Shown here: positions 47,056 to 57,126 of the stretch, in pieces
How positions within the stretch are numbered: position 1 is the first letter of the stretch
How the letters are laid out: every line of letters starts with the position of its first letter
From: Hygrophila difformis
Taxonomy: Eukaryota; Streptophyta; Magnoliopsida; Lamiales; Acanthaceae
Direction: 5' to 3'
NCBI GenBank assembly: GCA_030278955.1
Contig: JAOANR010000005.1
Location: forward strand, 310,001-374,000
Length of the DNA stretch: 64,000 nt
Notes under the pieces: generated by a model
Told to the model about the DNA's origin: nothing
The model's database searches: none
The model's input: the letters and a program-made list of their open reading frames with translations, nothing else
Made by a program: the position numbers and the translations under genes

Positions 47056-47382
47056 ATGGCTAACCAAGACATGATGAACTTAATGATCAAAATGATGAAC
47101 GCTCACTTTGATTCCCAACAAACCATACAACAAATGGAACATCGTATGGCCCAATTGGAGGCAAATCTGCACCATATGGGAAACTTAAGAGAGGCGGACC
47201 ACCACCGCATAAACCAGCTCGAAGACCAAATCCAAACCCTTACTACACAAAATCTATGTTTAAAAGAGCTTGTTGATGCTCATGGGGATGACTTGAACCG
47301 CATTTTCGATGACCTACTACCGTCAAGTCCAGTGGGGGAAGATCCGGAAGAGGATCCTACCACTGTGCCGGAGGACGCCTAG
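47056..47382 (+). CDS. Short sense ORF of element A (coiled coil, function unknown)
   Basis: 108 residues. The N-terminus MANQDMMNLMIKMMNAHFD is nearly the same as in the B counterpart at 57127. Residues about 20-80 have heptad-like hydrophobic spacing (QQTIQQMEHRMAQLEANLHH, INQLEDQIQTL), so a coiled coil is likely. The tail is acidic (GEDPEEDPTTVPEDA). It has no CCHC knuckle, protease or gag capsid signature. It lies in the usual place of gag, after a 450 bp leader, and could be a relic or replacement of the gag N-terminus. About 70 bp past the stop, AAGGAAATAAAATGCAAG is conserved in B and looks like a poly(A) signal, so this unit may form its own transcript converging on the antisense gene. 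Function unknown. Confidence 0.6.
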   Translation: MANQDMMNLMIKMMNAHFDSQQTIQQMEHRMAQLEANLHHMGNLREADHHRINQLEDQIQTLTTQNLCLKELVDAHGDDLNRIFDDLLPSSPVGEDPEEDPTTVPEDA

Positions 47383-47439
47383 AAACGATAGGAGGATCCT
47401 ATTTTGGTATATCCTATCACTTGTACTAGAAATTCCTTT

Positions 47440-47462
47440 TAAGGAAATAAAATGCAAGATTT
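47440..47462 (+). terminator. Putative polyadenylation signal after the sense ORF (A)
   Basis: AAGGAAATAAAATGCAAG, with CACTTGTACTAGAAATTC before it. The equivalent in B is AAAGGAATAAAATGTGAG at about 57788. The conserved AATAAA and flanks in both elements support a real 3' end. Confidence 0.5.
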
Positions 47463-47685
47463 ATCTATTTAGATAAATTTAAATCCGAAATTATAAAAAC
47501 ATAAAAACGCACGATACATCAAACTATGCAGTACAAACAGAGACATGCACGGAATCAGAGTAACGTCACAGTACTACATCTTAAGAGAAATATCAAACCA
47601 AGTCTAACTGAAAACGCAAATAAGAAATACTAAACCAACCGCTGCTAACACGAGTCTAGATAAAACATAAACAGGGAACATAGAG

Positions 47686-49071
47686 TCACTGATAAGGAGG
47701 AGGGAGCCGGCGACGCATGTAGTCATCCATCTGACGCATGTAGGCGTACATGTCCGTCAAGGTGGCCTGCTGCTCCGCCTGCCTCACAGTGAGCGTGTCC
47801 ATACGATCCTGATAGAGATCCATCCTAGCATCCAAGGCGTCAAAGCGATCCTGATAGTGATCCATCCTAACACCCAAAGCGTCATAGCGAGCCTGCCCAG
47901 CTGCAAACCCGGCATCCATACTGATGCGCATCTCCTGCATCATCTGGAGCATCTGCGTCATGTCCTGACCCCGCGGTGGAACCACACCCTGCTGTGGAAC
48001 CACAGGAGGAGGAAGTGGTCGCTCAGGAGGAACAACTAAGATCAAACCACCATCCTCAGGATGCGGGTGCAGTATAGCCCGAGGCGCTCCACGACGCAAG
48101 GTGCTGCGCCGGGCGGCATAAGACGGAACACGGTAGTGCTCACCTGGAGCTAAGGGATAGGGGTCCGTCTCGGGAGACGTGCGGATCCCCTGGGCAGCGC
48201 ACAAGCCACAAATGAGGTGTGCGTGAGTAATCACCCTACTCCCTCGCCCCCGTCGTAAACCCCTCAGGTTGTCCGCGATGCAAGCGCCCACATTTACCCG
48301 GCCGCCCCGTGCGATAAAGCAGATAGTCTCAAAGACATGATCGATGACGATATGACTACGGGTGATCGGCCGGATGCGTCCTAACCAAAGCTGAGCAAGC
48401 ACACGCCAATGAGCATCCAAGGATGTCAGTCGCAACTCGTGGGGTTCCCCAGTCCGCGGGGGTACCTCGGTACACAAGACACCGCAGGCAGGGGCATAAA
48501 CCCGACCCTCTGGCTGCGGTCGGAACGCGCCATCATCTGGAAGGCCGAAATAGGTGTTAATCGCCCGAGCACTGAAGTCTAAGTAGCGACCACGAACCCA
48601 GACTCGAGAGAGGTCGTCGTCTACCCCAAGACCACTGATGTTGGCGATAACCTCCATGGCTAGATAGCCGGAGGCAACGCCCTCGGGAGGATGTGCAAGA
48701 CCGGTCCACTGGAGATGCCCCAACACGGCACTGATCCGGTCATCTCCCATATGATCGGGATACAAGCCTCGCTCGGGAACGTAAGCCCTCTTCCGACGAA
48801 GCTCGTCGAAATAGAAGTCCTGGGAGGCCATCGTATGGAAACGGAACCGATCATGCCGGCGAGGACGTACCTCGTAAGGGAGACCCCTGAGCCTCGGCTC
48901 TCGCTCCTCGTCCTCCTCGGACTCACTGCCGTCATCGCCGTCGCTATCATCACCATCCGGCATCCCCGGAGCGGCAGTGCTAGGGCCAGCAGTATCAAGT
49001 CGAGAAGCCCGTCTCTTGGCCCCCGGAAGGACCATAAGGAACGCCAAGATGAACCACAGAAAAAGAAACAT
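47686..49071 (-). CDS. Antisense gene of element A ('putative plant transposon protein'-like)
   Basis: 461 residues from the ATG at 49071; the frame stays open to 49092. The ATG follows a GTTCGCAG acceptor, and a donor AAG/GTATGTA at 49698/49697 defines a 625 bp intron to a GC-rich 5' exon. Parts: a hydrophobic start (MFLFLWFILAFLM), an acidic stretch (GDDGSESEEDEERE, about 50), a conserved core (about 65-290: RGLPYEVRPRRHDRFRF, VPERGLYPDHM, YFGLPDDGAF, PITRSHIVIDHVFETICFIA, NVGACIADNLRG), a proline-rich linker, and a C-terminal coiled coil of roughly 14-residue repeats (RYDALGVRMDHYQD, RFDALDARMDLYQD). The core resembles the family named 'putative plant transposon protein' in plant annotations; its function is unknown. 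It is antisense to the retroelement and 75-80% identical by eye to the B copy (58052-59383), with many differences at third codon positions. No stop or frameshift. Confidence 0.8.
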   Translation of the reverse strand: MFLFLWFILAFLMVLPGAKRRASRLDTAGPSTAAPGMPDGDDSDGDDGSESEEDEEREPRLRGLPYEVRPRRHDRFRFHTMASQDFYFDELRRKRAYVPERGLYPDHMGDDRISAVLGHLQWTGLAHPPEGVASGYLAMEVIANISGLGVDDDLSRVWVRGRYLDFSARAINTYFGLPDDGAFRPQPEGRVYAPACGVLCTEVPPRTGEPHELRLTSLDAHWRVLAQLWLGRIRPITRSHIVIDHVFETICFIARGGRVNVGACIADNLRGLRRGRGSRVITHAHLICGLCAAQGIRTSPETDPYPLAPGEHYRVPSYAARRSTLRRGAPRAILHPHPEDGGLILVVPPERPLPPPVVPQQGVVPPRGQDMTQMLQMMQEMRISMDAGFAAGQARYDALGVRMDHYQDRFDALDARMDLYQDRMDTLTVRQAEQQATLTDMYAYMRQMDDYMRRRLPPPYQ

Positions 49072-49072
49072 C

Positions 49073-49697
49073 CTGCGAACACCCAAGATCAAGGGTAAGA
49101 CTAATTTTCAACACATCAATTCACAAGCAAAAATACATAAAGACATCATAAATATAAAGTTCCAACGGGGAAAATCTAGGAGGAATTTAGACCCAAAAGT
49201 TTGCCAATACATATTGGGAGAGAATCAAACCAAGGAATGTGCCCAAACAAATTCAAAAACTCATTGTGGCATTCTGTCAAACACCTTGTGCGCGCAATAA
49301 ATAAAGTTCAAAAATATGTTGTAAACACATGGCAATTAACCACAAAACCAAACAATTGCTTGAACAACAAATCATAATCACTAGTGTCAACAAACAACAC
49401 CAACGAAACCACTTTTACACCAATAACACCAACAAAATCGAAAATTTCATAGTTCCCCTAAAAATCCAAGTTCTAGCAAGAAATTCCACAACTTATGCAC
49501 ATATATACATACCCATATTTCCTAAACAATAGAAATGGCACCAAAGTACTACATACAACCATTAATTCGCGAGAATTAAGCCGAAAATGTCAAAACCCCA
49601 AATTACATGCCAAAACCCTAATTCCACAATTCAACCAAATTCTAACAAATCAAGGCATAAAACTTGAAATTGACAAATGAAAATAGAAGATACATAC
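49073..49697 (-). other. Predicted intron of the antisense gene (A)
   Basis: Minus-strand GTATGTA donor (49697-49691) and TTCGCAG acceptor (49079-49073). AT-rich and without conserved frame, unlike the two flanking exons. Element B has the same arrangement at 59385-59977 (593 bp). Confidence 0.6.
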
Positions 49698-49870
49698 CTT
49701 ACAAAGAGAAATCGAAGTCGGAACTAGGAGAATCCGAGCACGAGGGGACGAATTTGAGAGGAAGTTGGGAGAAATTTCGGAATGGGAAAGGGGCAAATGG
49801 CTCGCGCCCCGCGCGAGCCCTATTTACTGCCCCTGGGGGCGCCGCGCGGACCCGGCGCGGTAAACCCCCA
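49698..49870 (-). promoter_or_regulatory. 5' exon/promoter region of the antisense gene (A)
   Basis: Conserved in B at 59978-60150: a block ending in ATTTCTCTTTGTAAG before the donor and a CpG-rich block (GGCTCGCGCGGGGCGCGAGC-like on the minus strand). Likely first non-coding exon with a GC-rich promoter. No convincing TATA box identified. Confidence 0.45.
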
Positions 49871-49894
49871 AAACCCGCGCGGACCCCGCGCGGG

Positions 49895-49895
49895 T

Positions 49896-49927
<32 letters not shown>

Positions 49928-49970
49928 TAAAAATAAAAATAAAAATTAAAAAAAAAAAAAAAAAATGATT
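49895..49970 (+). repeat. A-rich simple repeat (AAAAAT)n and poly-A
   Basis: Repeated AAAAAT and a run of A between the GC-rich block and the pol remnant. It marks the junction where gag-pol was replaced; in B the equivalent is a T-rich tract (60156-60172). Confidence 0.85.
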
Positions 49971-50016
49971 TATTTACTCCTCCTCTGCTCTACAAAATAC
50001 GTGTGCACCTAAGCGT

Positions 50017-50490
50017 GTGAAACGGCAAGACATAGAATTTCAAGTCGTAGATAAGGTCATGTTAAAGATATCACCGATGAAGGGGGTGATGCATTTTGGC
50101 AAACAAGGAAAGCTAAGTCCACGGAATATAGGACCTTATGAAATTCTTGTAAAAGTCGGGAATCTAGCATATCTTCTAGTCTTACCGCCACAATTGGCTA
50201 GAGTTCACAATGTGTTCCACATATCACAATTGAGGAAGTATGTGCACGATCCGACCCATGTACTCCAACCGGAAGGAATTAAATTGGATGATGACTTGAG
50301 CTATGAGGAAATTCCGGTACAATTACTCGATGTTAAGGAGAGAGTAACAAGGAACAAAACTGTAAGGTTAGTCAAGGTCTTGTGGTCCAACCACGAAATG
50401 GAGACGGCAACCTGGGAATTGGAAGCCAACATGCGACAACGTTACCCTACCCTCTTCCAAAACGACCGGACCACAGTTATGGGAACATAA
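50017..50490 (+). pseudogene. Element A integrase C-terminus and chromodomain
   Basis: 157 open codons matching the end of a Tekay/Del chromovirus pol: KGVMHFGKQGKLSPRNIGPY, ARVHNVFHISQLRKYVHDP, then the chromodomain ERVTRNKTVRLVKVLWSNHE and TATWELEANMRQRYPTLF, ending VMGT before the stop. The chromodomain normally directs integration to chromatin marks. Without the integrase core it cannot act alone. It aligns with 62002-62475 of B and 42063-41629 of C. Confidence 0.85.
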
Positions 50491-50498
50491 CTGTATTC

Positions 50499-50523
50499 TT
50501 AAGGGGGGGAGGATGTAACACCC
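50499..50523 (+). other. Vestigial PPT/LTR start in element A
   Basis: AAGGGGGGGAGGA followed by TGTAACACCCGAGG at 50514, exactly like a PPT and LTR start, but the real LTR starts 288 bp later at 50802. It suggests a past recombination joining the ends of two related elements. Confidence 0.65.
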
Positions 50524-50788
50524 GAGGAAAAAAAAAACAAATTCAAATTATTTTGAACTACGTAATGACTTGATCCCTTCACAGGGTACGTAGGCAACTT
50601 GGAAATTTCAATTCTGGGTTCAGTCAAACAATAATCAAACAATAATCAAACAATAATCAAACAACAAACGATGATCAACAATCGAACAATAATTCAATAA
50701 CACAACATCGCAAATAGTAAACAAAAAGGACCATAACTCTTCGCGCGAGAAAAGCCGAAGCACAACTTCGAGGACGAAGTTGATTCTT

Positions 50789-50801
50789 AAGGGGGGGAGA
50801 G
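50789..50801 (+). other. Polypurine tract of element A
   Basis: AAGGGGGGGAGAG immediately before the 3' LTR, preceded by CGAGGACGAAGTTGATTCTT, a phrase also found before the LTRs of B and C. Primes plus-strand synthesis. Confidence 0.9.
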
Positions 50802-53800
50802 TGTAACACCCCAGATTTTTATCAACGTCCAAGGGAATAAAAAAATTTATTCCGATCAATGTTGAAATATTTCCGAGAAGAAGAAAATAATTTATCACAA
50901 TAAATTATTGCTCGGAAATAAAACGCCGATAGATTTAAATTCAAAATGGAATAAAAGAGGGAAAGGAAGCCCGAAGACATTCCATGAATTGAGTAAAAAT
51001 AATTGGAGTTAAGTTCATGAAGGAAAAGAATTTTAATTCCAAGAACCCGTGAAGTCGAAAGAAATTTAATGATACAAGTTATTACACGGGAATCAAAAGA
51101 CGACGAATTGAAAGCCGACGAAACCGAGACCGACGGATTTAAGATTTTAACATGAAGTTCATTTGAGTCGAGATAAACTTAAGATAAGAATTTTTGACCC
51201 GAGAATGACCCGAAAAATCGAGCCCGAAAATGTAGGAAGATAGAAGTCCGAAAGAGAGGAGGAAAAGCACGACGGATCGCACGACCCCGCCCGGACCGAA
51301 GTCCAGGCGTGTTTGGCGCGCTGTCCGCGCGGGATTTGGGGGATTCCCGCGCCAACCCCGCGTGGGTCGACAGCCGCGTTTGTCGCGTTCGGTGACGCGC
51401 ACCCGGCGCGCCTTTTGGCCGATTCGCGCGCCAACCCCGCGCCAGGGTCCTGACAACAGCCATTGTCGCGTTTTGGCGACTTTCTTGCCATATTCCTTGA
51501 CCCCAACGCGAGAATCTGATCTATCACGGGAGGGAACATCATTTGGACGTTATGTAATCAATCCTATCCCCATTTGTCAGCCATTTCATCAACCATTCAT
51601 CCCAAACTCTCCAAAAACTCTCCCTAAGCCAAACACCTTCCGGCGAACTTCCGGCGAACTTTCCGGCAACCAAATCCTACCAAGGAAGGGTGTAGATCAA
51701 GGATTTGCAAGCATTGGATTGTTGGTAAGGTGTCAATCAAGTTTCCTTATTGCTTTAAGATCATAATCAACCTTCTAACTTACGGATCTTTACTTGCAAA
51801 CACGTTCGTAGCCAAAGGAGAAGAAGAACGTGTTGCGTAGATTCGTTCGTGGCGATTTTGGACAAATCGATCAACCTTAGAACGTTCAAGGAACTCACTC
51901 ACTGTAAGTTGATAACTTACATATCAATACGGGTGGTTTGAAGACATCCGAAACATTGAATCTTAAACGAAACGTTAAAATCAAACCTAAAAACCCCAAT
52001 CTACGTATTTTCTGAAATCCGAGCAAAACTCTTACTTCAAGCGTTCAAACCTGAAAACTCAAAACTAAGATTTTGATCCTAAGATCTTCAGCTATGTTGT
52101 GTAAAAAAATTCAGAATTTTTCATCAAGTTTTGATACCCCAAATCAAGTCGGACATATTCTGCGTTTTTAAGAACTTTCAAAAATTTACAGATTTCTTAA
52201 CCGAACTTGATGAGCATATTTCTATCATTTCTAGTCCGAACCAATCTTCATGATCTAAACAAAAGTTATAGATCTATGAGTCTTGAATACCTCTTTAAAA
52301 TTTCATGCATTTTCATCAAGTTTTGAAACCCCAAATCGAATCGGACATATTCTGCGTTTTAAAGAATTTTCAAAGGTTCACAGATTTCTTAACCGAACTT
52401 GATGAGCATATTTCTATCATTTCTAGTCCGATCCAATCTTTGAGTTCTAAACAAAAGTTGCATATAATCATGTCTAGTATGTGCATATAAAATTTCAGAA
52501 TTTTTGAAGCTCATTTGATATGTTAAAAAGTCAAATCTTTGAGATGTGTCAAACCTGAATCCTGACAGCATACTATTTGAGTAGAAAACTTGATTTTTGA
52601 CATACTTCCCATCGTTTTTACGAAAAACTCAAAACATGAAAGTTGTTCATTGGGATGTTTTTGAGCTACTGTGAAAATTTCAGATCAATCGCCTAAGAAA
52701 TGGATTTTTAAACTGAAAAGGCGTAAACTGTGACATCGATCGATTTTTGAAATCTTTTAAACAACGATCGAAATCTTGTGATACGATAAAGCTATATTTT
52801 TGAAAATCCCGTTATACTAAAGTTGAAACAATATCGGTTACATAAAATCAGGGGGTGAGTGCTCTGCAGGGTGCCCTCCTAATTGTGCAATTTGTGCCAA
52901 AACGGCAATGACTATCACGCGCGAAAAATCAACAAAACGGCATCTTATATTTTTGCCTATCCTCTCGAGTGTATCCGTATGGGTTACTCGAGGCTCGACG
53001 GAGCGGTACTGGATATGGCATATTTGGTCACAAGAGACCAACTGCCTACCCTCTCGAGTGTATCCGTATGGGTTACTCGAGGCTCGACGGAGTGGTACTG
53101 GGTATGGCGTATCGGCTGCGGCCGCCGGATCACCGGCTAGATGATATGTTACTTATGAAATTGGCTGAGGCCGCCGGATCACCTGCTAACTGTTACTATT
53201 GATATCTGCCATTATTATTTTGGGCCTATCCTCTCGAGTGTATCCGTATGGGTTACTCGAGGCTCGACGGAGCGGTACTGGATATGGCGTATTTGGTCAC
53301 AAGAGACCAACTGCCTACCCTCTCGAGTGTATCCGTATGGGTTACTCGAGGCTCGACGGAGTGGTACTGGGTATGGCGTATCGGCTGCGGCCGCCGGATC
53401 ACCGGCTAGATGATATGTTACTTATGAAATTGGCTGCGGCCGCCGGATCACCGGCTATCTATTGTTGAGATGATGGCGTAACGGGAAATATATTAAAAAG
53501 CTCAGATTTTATGAAATTGGCTGCGGCCGCCGGATTGCCGGCTAAATTAAATATTGTTTTGATGGTGGCGTATCGGTGAAATTTTTAAAGCTCAAATTTT
53601 TATTTACTTACTTACGGCATTAATCATGTTTTTAAATCATGTCTTAAATAATTGCCCATGCTTAAGTTTTAAATTATGAAGTTAATTGTGTCTTTAAAGT
53701 ATGCATTATCTTCGCATTTTTAAAATAAAATGTTTTTATGCATGGCAAATAGTTTTATCTTAAATTACTAAAAATCTAACCCCTTTATTGCTACGTAAGG

Positions 53801-54208
53801 ATTAACTTACTCAGTATTTTATAATACTGATAAAAACCGTTGTTCATTTTTTTTTCTGTTACAGAGTACGAAGCATGATCACTCATTGGGGGGGATCACT
53901 TTGGATACTTAATTATTTATTTTACATGACTTGCATGAACGGGTCTGTTTAACCCGTGGTTTGGCCATGTCGGCCCTATATTTCAAATTCCGCTGCATAC
54001 ACTTTACTTCCGCTGCGTACTTTATATATATTCTCGCTGCAACTCTGATGTAGTATTTTTAAATTATCTATGAATGGGCTACTTGAATATTTTAAATCCT
54101 GAAAAACCATAGCCTTACATCTCTTTAGTGAGCTCGGAGAAACCGTGTCTTGCTAGGGAGGTGTGGCGGTGGCATCCCGGCCTGGGTTACCAAATCCGGG
54201 GTGTTACA
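50802..54208 (+). repeat. Element A 3' LTR
   Basis: 3407 bp. Carries a 36 bp segment (about 50887-50922) missing from the 5' LTR; otherwise differs at about three bases. Followed by the AAATA target duplication at 54209-54213. Confidence 0.95.
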
Positions 54209-56758
54209 AAATATCATAAATAAATAAATAAATCCAGCAAATAAAAGAAGTAAATAAAGACAAGGAAATGAGAAATGAGATTTTTACTTAAAAAGGAATT
54301 AAAGGAATTTAATTAAATAAAAGGATGGATTAAAGGTGAATAAATGGTACACCAAAACCCGACACTAATGAACTCGAGGATTCGAGTCCAAAACATCCAA
54401 TTAGACCCGAGAATAAATTTAGAGAGGAAGTAGAAACCCGAAGATACCCCGGGAATCGGAATTCGGGAGCATAGAGGGATAGAAACCCGAAAGAGAGGCG
54501 GAAAAGCACGACGGATCGCACGACCCGCCCGGACTGAAGTCCAGGCGAAGTCGGCGCGGTGGCCGCGCGGTGAAGGGCGATTAGCGCGCCACGACCGCGC
54601 CACTTGACAGATTTGGTTGTTGCGTGAATCTCTCGCCCGAACGCGGATTTTTCGACTTTCGGTTGAACATCTCTCGACCCAAGACCTTTAGGTCAGATGT
54701 GGACGCCCTAGGGATTGAGAATTCTATAAATAAGCCCCTTGGGAGCCCCAAACAAGTTTACAAAACCCTACAACCTACTATACGTTCGAAACCCTAAATT
54801 CGGAGTCGACGGAAAGCACCAAACGGAGGCAGCAGCTTTGGACGAAAATCCAAGGATCTCCAAACATTGTGGTAAGCTCTAGTCCGACAAATCTTTTCAC
54901 GTTTCAATCCGAAAATGGATTCTAACTTCGATTCTTTTCTTTCTACACCCCGTATTGAATCTAGATCGTAGAACCCGACGAACGGAGAGGAGAAACGGTG
55001 ATCTGGAAGCCACGCCTCCGAACTAGACATCCCCGACGTTCATAGACACTGTAAGTTAACTCTTACATGGTTTTGGGATGAATTAAAACATTCAAAACTA
55101 AAAGATTAGCAAGAAACCGAAAATCTGTCAACTATTACTTTCTACCGACGCAACAGATTTGATGAATTTTTTCGAACCTTAAAACGAACTCAAACGGAAA
55201 AACTTAAAACACGAAAAACGTTCCTAAGACTTAGATCTAGCTACTGTAAAGTTTTGAGAATTTTTGGAATTGATTTGATATGTGAAAACCCATTGAAACC
55301 GAGCTGTATGAATCTAGATCTTGAAATCTTGGACAGAACTTAGGAATGATCTTGATCACATTTTTGACATAGGATCTAGGCTATTTTAGATCTTTGGCCA
55401 AACATGAAAGTTGTAGATAAATGTCTTAAGATGATCCCTGTCAAATGTCATTAAATTTGGAGTTGAATTGCTATGGTAGAATTCGAAATCTTTAAACTGT
55501 GACACATTAAACTCGGACAGATTTGTTCTTATGCGAAAATTGGCGATTTTGACCTACTTAGGTACCTCGGATTGAAAAAGTTAAAACACGAAAGTTGTAG
55601 ATCTTGATGTTTCCGAGTCAGATATGAAACTTTGGAATTTTTGGAATTAAATCTGATTTTAGACGAATTTTGGAGTAAACTGTGATTTACCGAAACGAAA
55701 TCTTGGAATCTTGTTGAAACATGGAATTAACCTTTAGGGTTGAAACGAATTGAGATATTATTTCTAAATAAATACAATGGAAGGCGGATTTTAAAAACTA
55801 AATCCCCTTACAAACTTGATAAATTAAAATTAGGGGTGAGTGCTCTGCAGGGTGCCCCCTAACGATTCACTTCGTGCCGTAATGGACGATGGTGACCCCG
55901 CGCGCTAAACTTGAGATATGGATTGCCTAAACGGCGAAACTTAGAGCCTACACTCTCGTGAATATCCGTATGGGTTTCCCGAGGCTCCGGAGTGGTACTG
56001 GGTATGGCTGATACGGTTGCGGCCGTCGGGCTACCGGCTAAACTTGTTGACATCGCGATTTTATCGTGAAACTTTGAAATACCAAATCGGGGATGTAATG
56101 GGGATTCTAAATTAAATTAAATTAGATTAAATTATGTTGTTGTCCAAATAAATTATTTAAATGCTTTATTTAAATTATGGCCTTTGTGATTAAACCATGT
56201 GATGTGTGTTATTAAATAGAGCCCTGAGATAGTTTAGGCTATTGGATACTCGATTAGATTAAATTATATATTATGTTATTATCATGTTTTTGTTAAATTA
56301 TTAAATTGATGGCTTTTAAACCCTACGATCATGCATGTGGTAACTTACTCAGCAATTTTGCTGACCAAAACCATTTTTATTCCTTTCCTTACAGAATATG
56401 TGGAATGAGCATGTGTGAGCACGATTCATGCATGGGATTTTGGGGAACACTTATTTTGCTTTTAAATTTCGTACTTAGACTATATTATGAACGGGCCTGT
56501 TTAACCCGTGTTTTGGCCATGTCGGCCCCTTTTATATTTTCCGCTGCGATATTGTACTAAACTAAATATTTCCGCTGCGCTATGCTATTATTATTATTTT
56601 CGAATTATATTGTATGGGCTATTTTGAATGCTTTAAATGTTTTAAATACTGCAATACCTAGCCTTGCATCCCTTTGGTAAGTTCGGAGAAACCGTGTCTT
56701 ACTAGGGAGATGTGGCAGTGACATCCCGACCTGGGTAACCAAAAACCGGGGTGTTACA
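54209..56758 (+). repeat. Element B 5' LTR, second part
   Basis: Continues the LTR begun at 43161 after element A and ends CCGGGGTGTTACA at 56758. It contains a CpG-rich module (54550-54600), a TATA box, ATGAAAGTTGTAGAT phrases (about 55405 and 55590) and a possible leader intron (about 55050-56394). Confidence 0.95.
54725..54732 (+). promoter_or_regulatory. TATA box of LTR B
   Basis: TATAAATA, with AAACAAGTTTACAAAACCCT downstream, a common plant start region. The second copy, in the 3' LTR, is at 63282-63289. U3 would be about 600 bp and R plus U5 about 2 kb. Confidence 0.65.
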
Positions 56759-56761
56759 AGT

Positions 56762-56773
56762 TGGTATCAGAGC
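56762..56773 (+). other. Primer-binding site of element B
   Basis: TGGTATCAGAGC, complementary to initiator methionine tRNA, three bases after the LTR. Confidence 0.9.
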
Positions 56774-56964
56774 CCGGCTATTTTTAAACCATTATTATTT
56801 TTAAACTACTATTAATATTTTGACTATTACTTTAAATTTTAAATTATTATTTCCATGGAGAAATTTTTTTTAAAACCCATGGGAAAAATATATATATGGT
56901 GCATTAAATTATTATTGGGGGGGGGAATATCATTTGCATGTGCATGTTGCATCTCTGTTATGAA

Positions 56965-57108
56965 CTTAGAATCTTGGCTAATTGAACCTAGAATCTTGGC
57001 GAAACTTGAACCTAGAATCTTGGCGAAACTTGAACTTAGAATCTTGGCGAAACTTGAACTTAGAATCTTGGCGAATTGAACCTAGAATCTTGGCGAATAT
57101 TAACTTAG
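56965..57108 (+). repeat. 22-24 bp tandem repeat in the leader of element B
   Basis: Six units of CYTAGAATCTTGGCGAAACT plus TGAA (some 22 bp). Element A has a single related phrase (ACCTAGAAGCG, CCTAGATC) at this position, so the array is specific to B. It creates an upstream frame with repeated RILAKLE that is probably not meaningful. Confidence 0.9.
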
Positions 57109-57126
57109 ATCTCTTGCTTGCGCTAG

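Larger units (their letters stand above)
43232..54208 (+). mobile_element. Gypsy element A (complete, non-autonomous, very young)
   Basis: Two LTRs (43232-46602 and 50802-54208), TGTAACACC ... GGTGTTACA termini, perfect 5 bp target duplication AAATA, a PBS complementary to initiator Met tRNA, a sense ORF, an antisense gene, an integrase C-terminal/chromodomain remnant and a PPT. The internal part is only 4.2 kb and lacks gag, protease, reverse transcriptase, RNase H and the integrase core. Apart from a 36 bp indel, about three substitutions separate the LTRs. Mobility must have come from proteins of another element. Confidence 0.95.

Noticed and set aside
47857..48039. Plus-strand frames within 47857-49300 and 58079-59353
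   Set aside because: Shadows of the antisense genes; the minus frame is longer, conserved and has domain structure.
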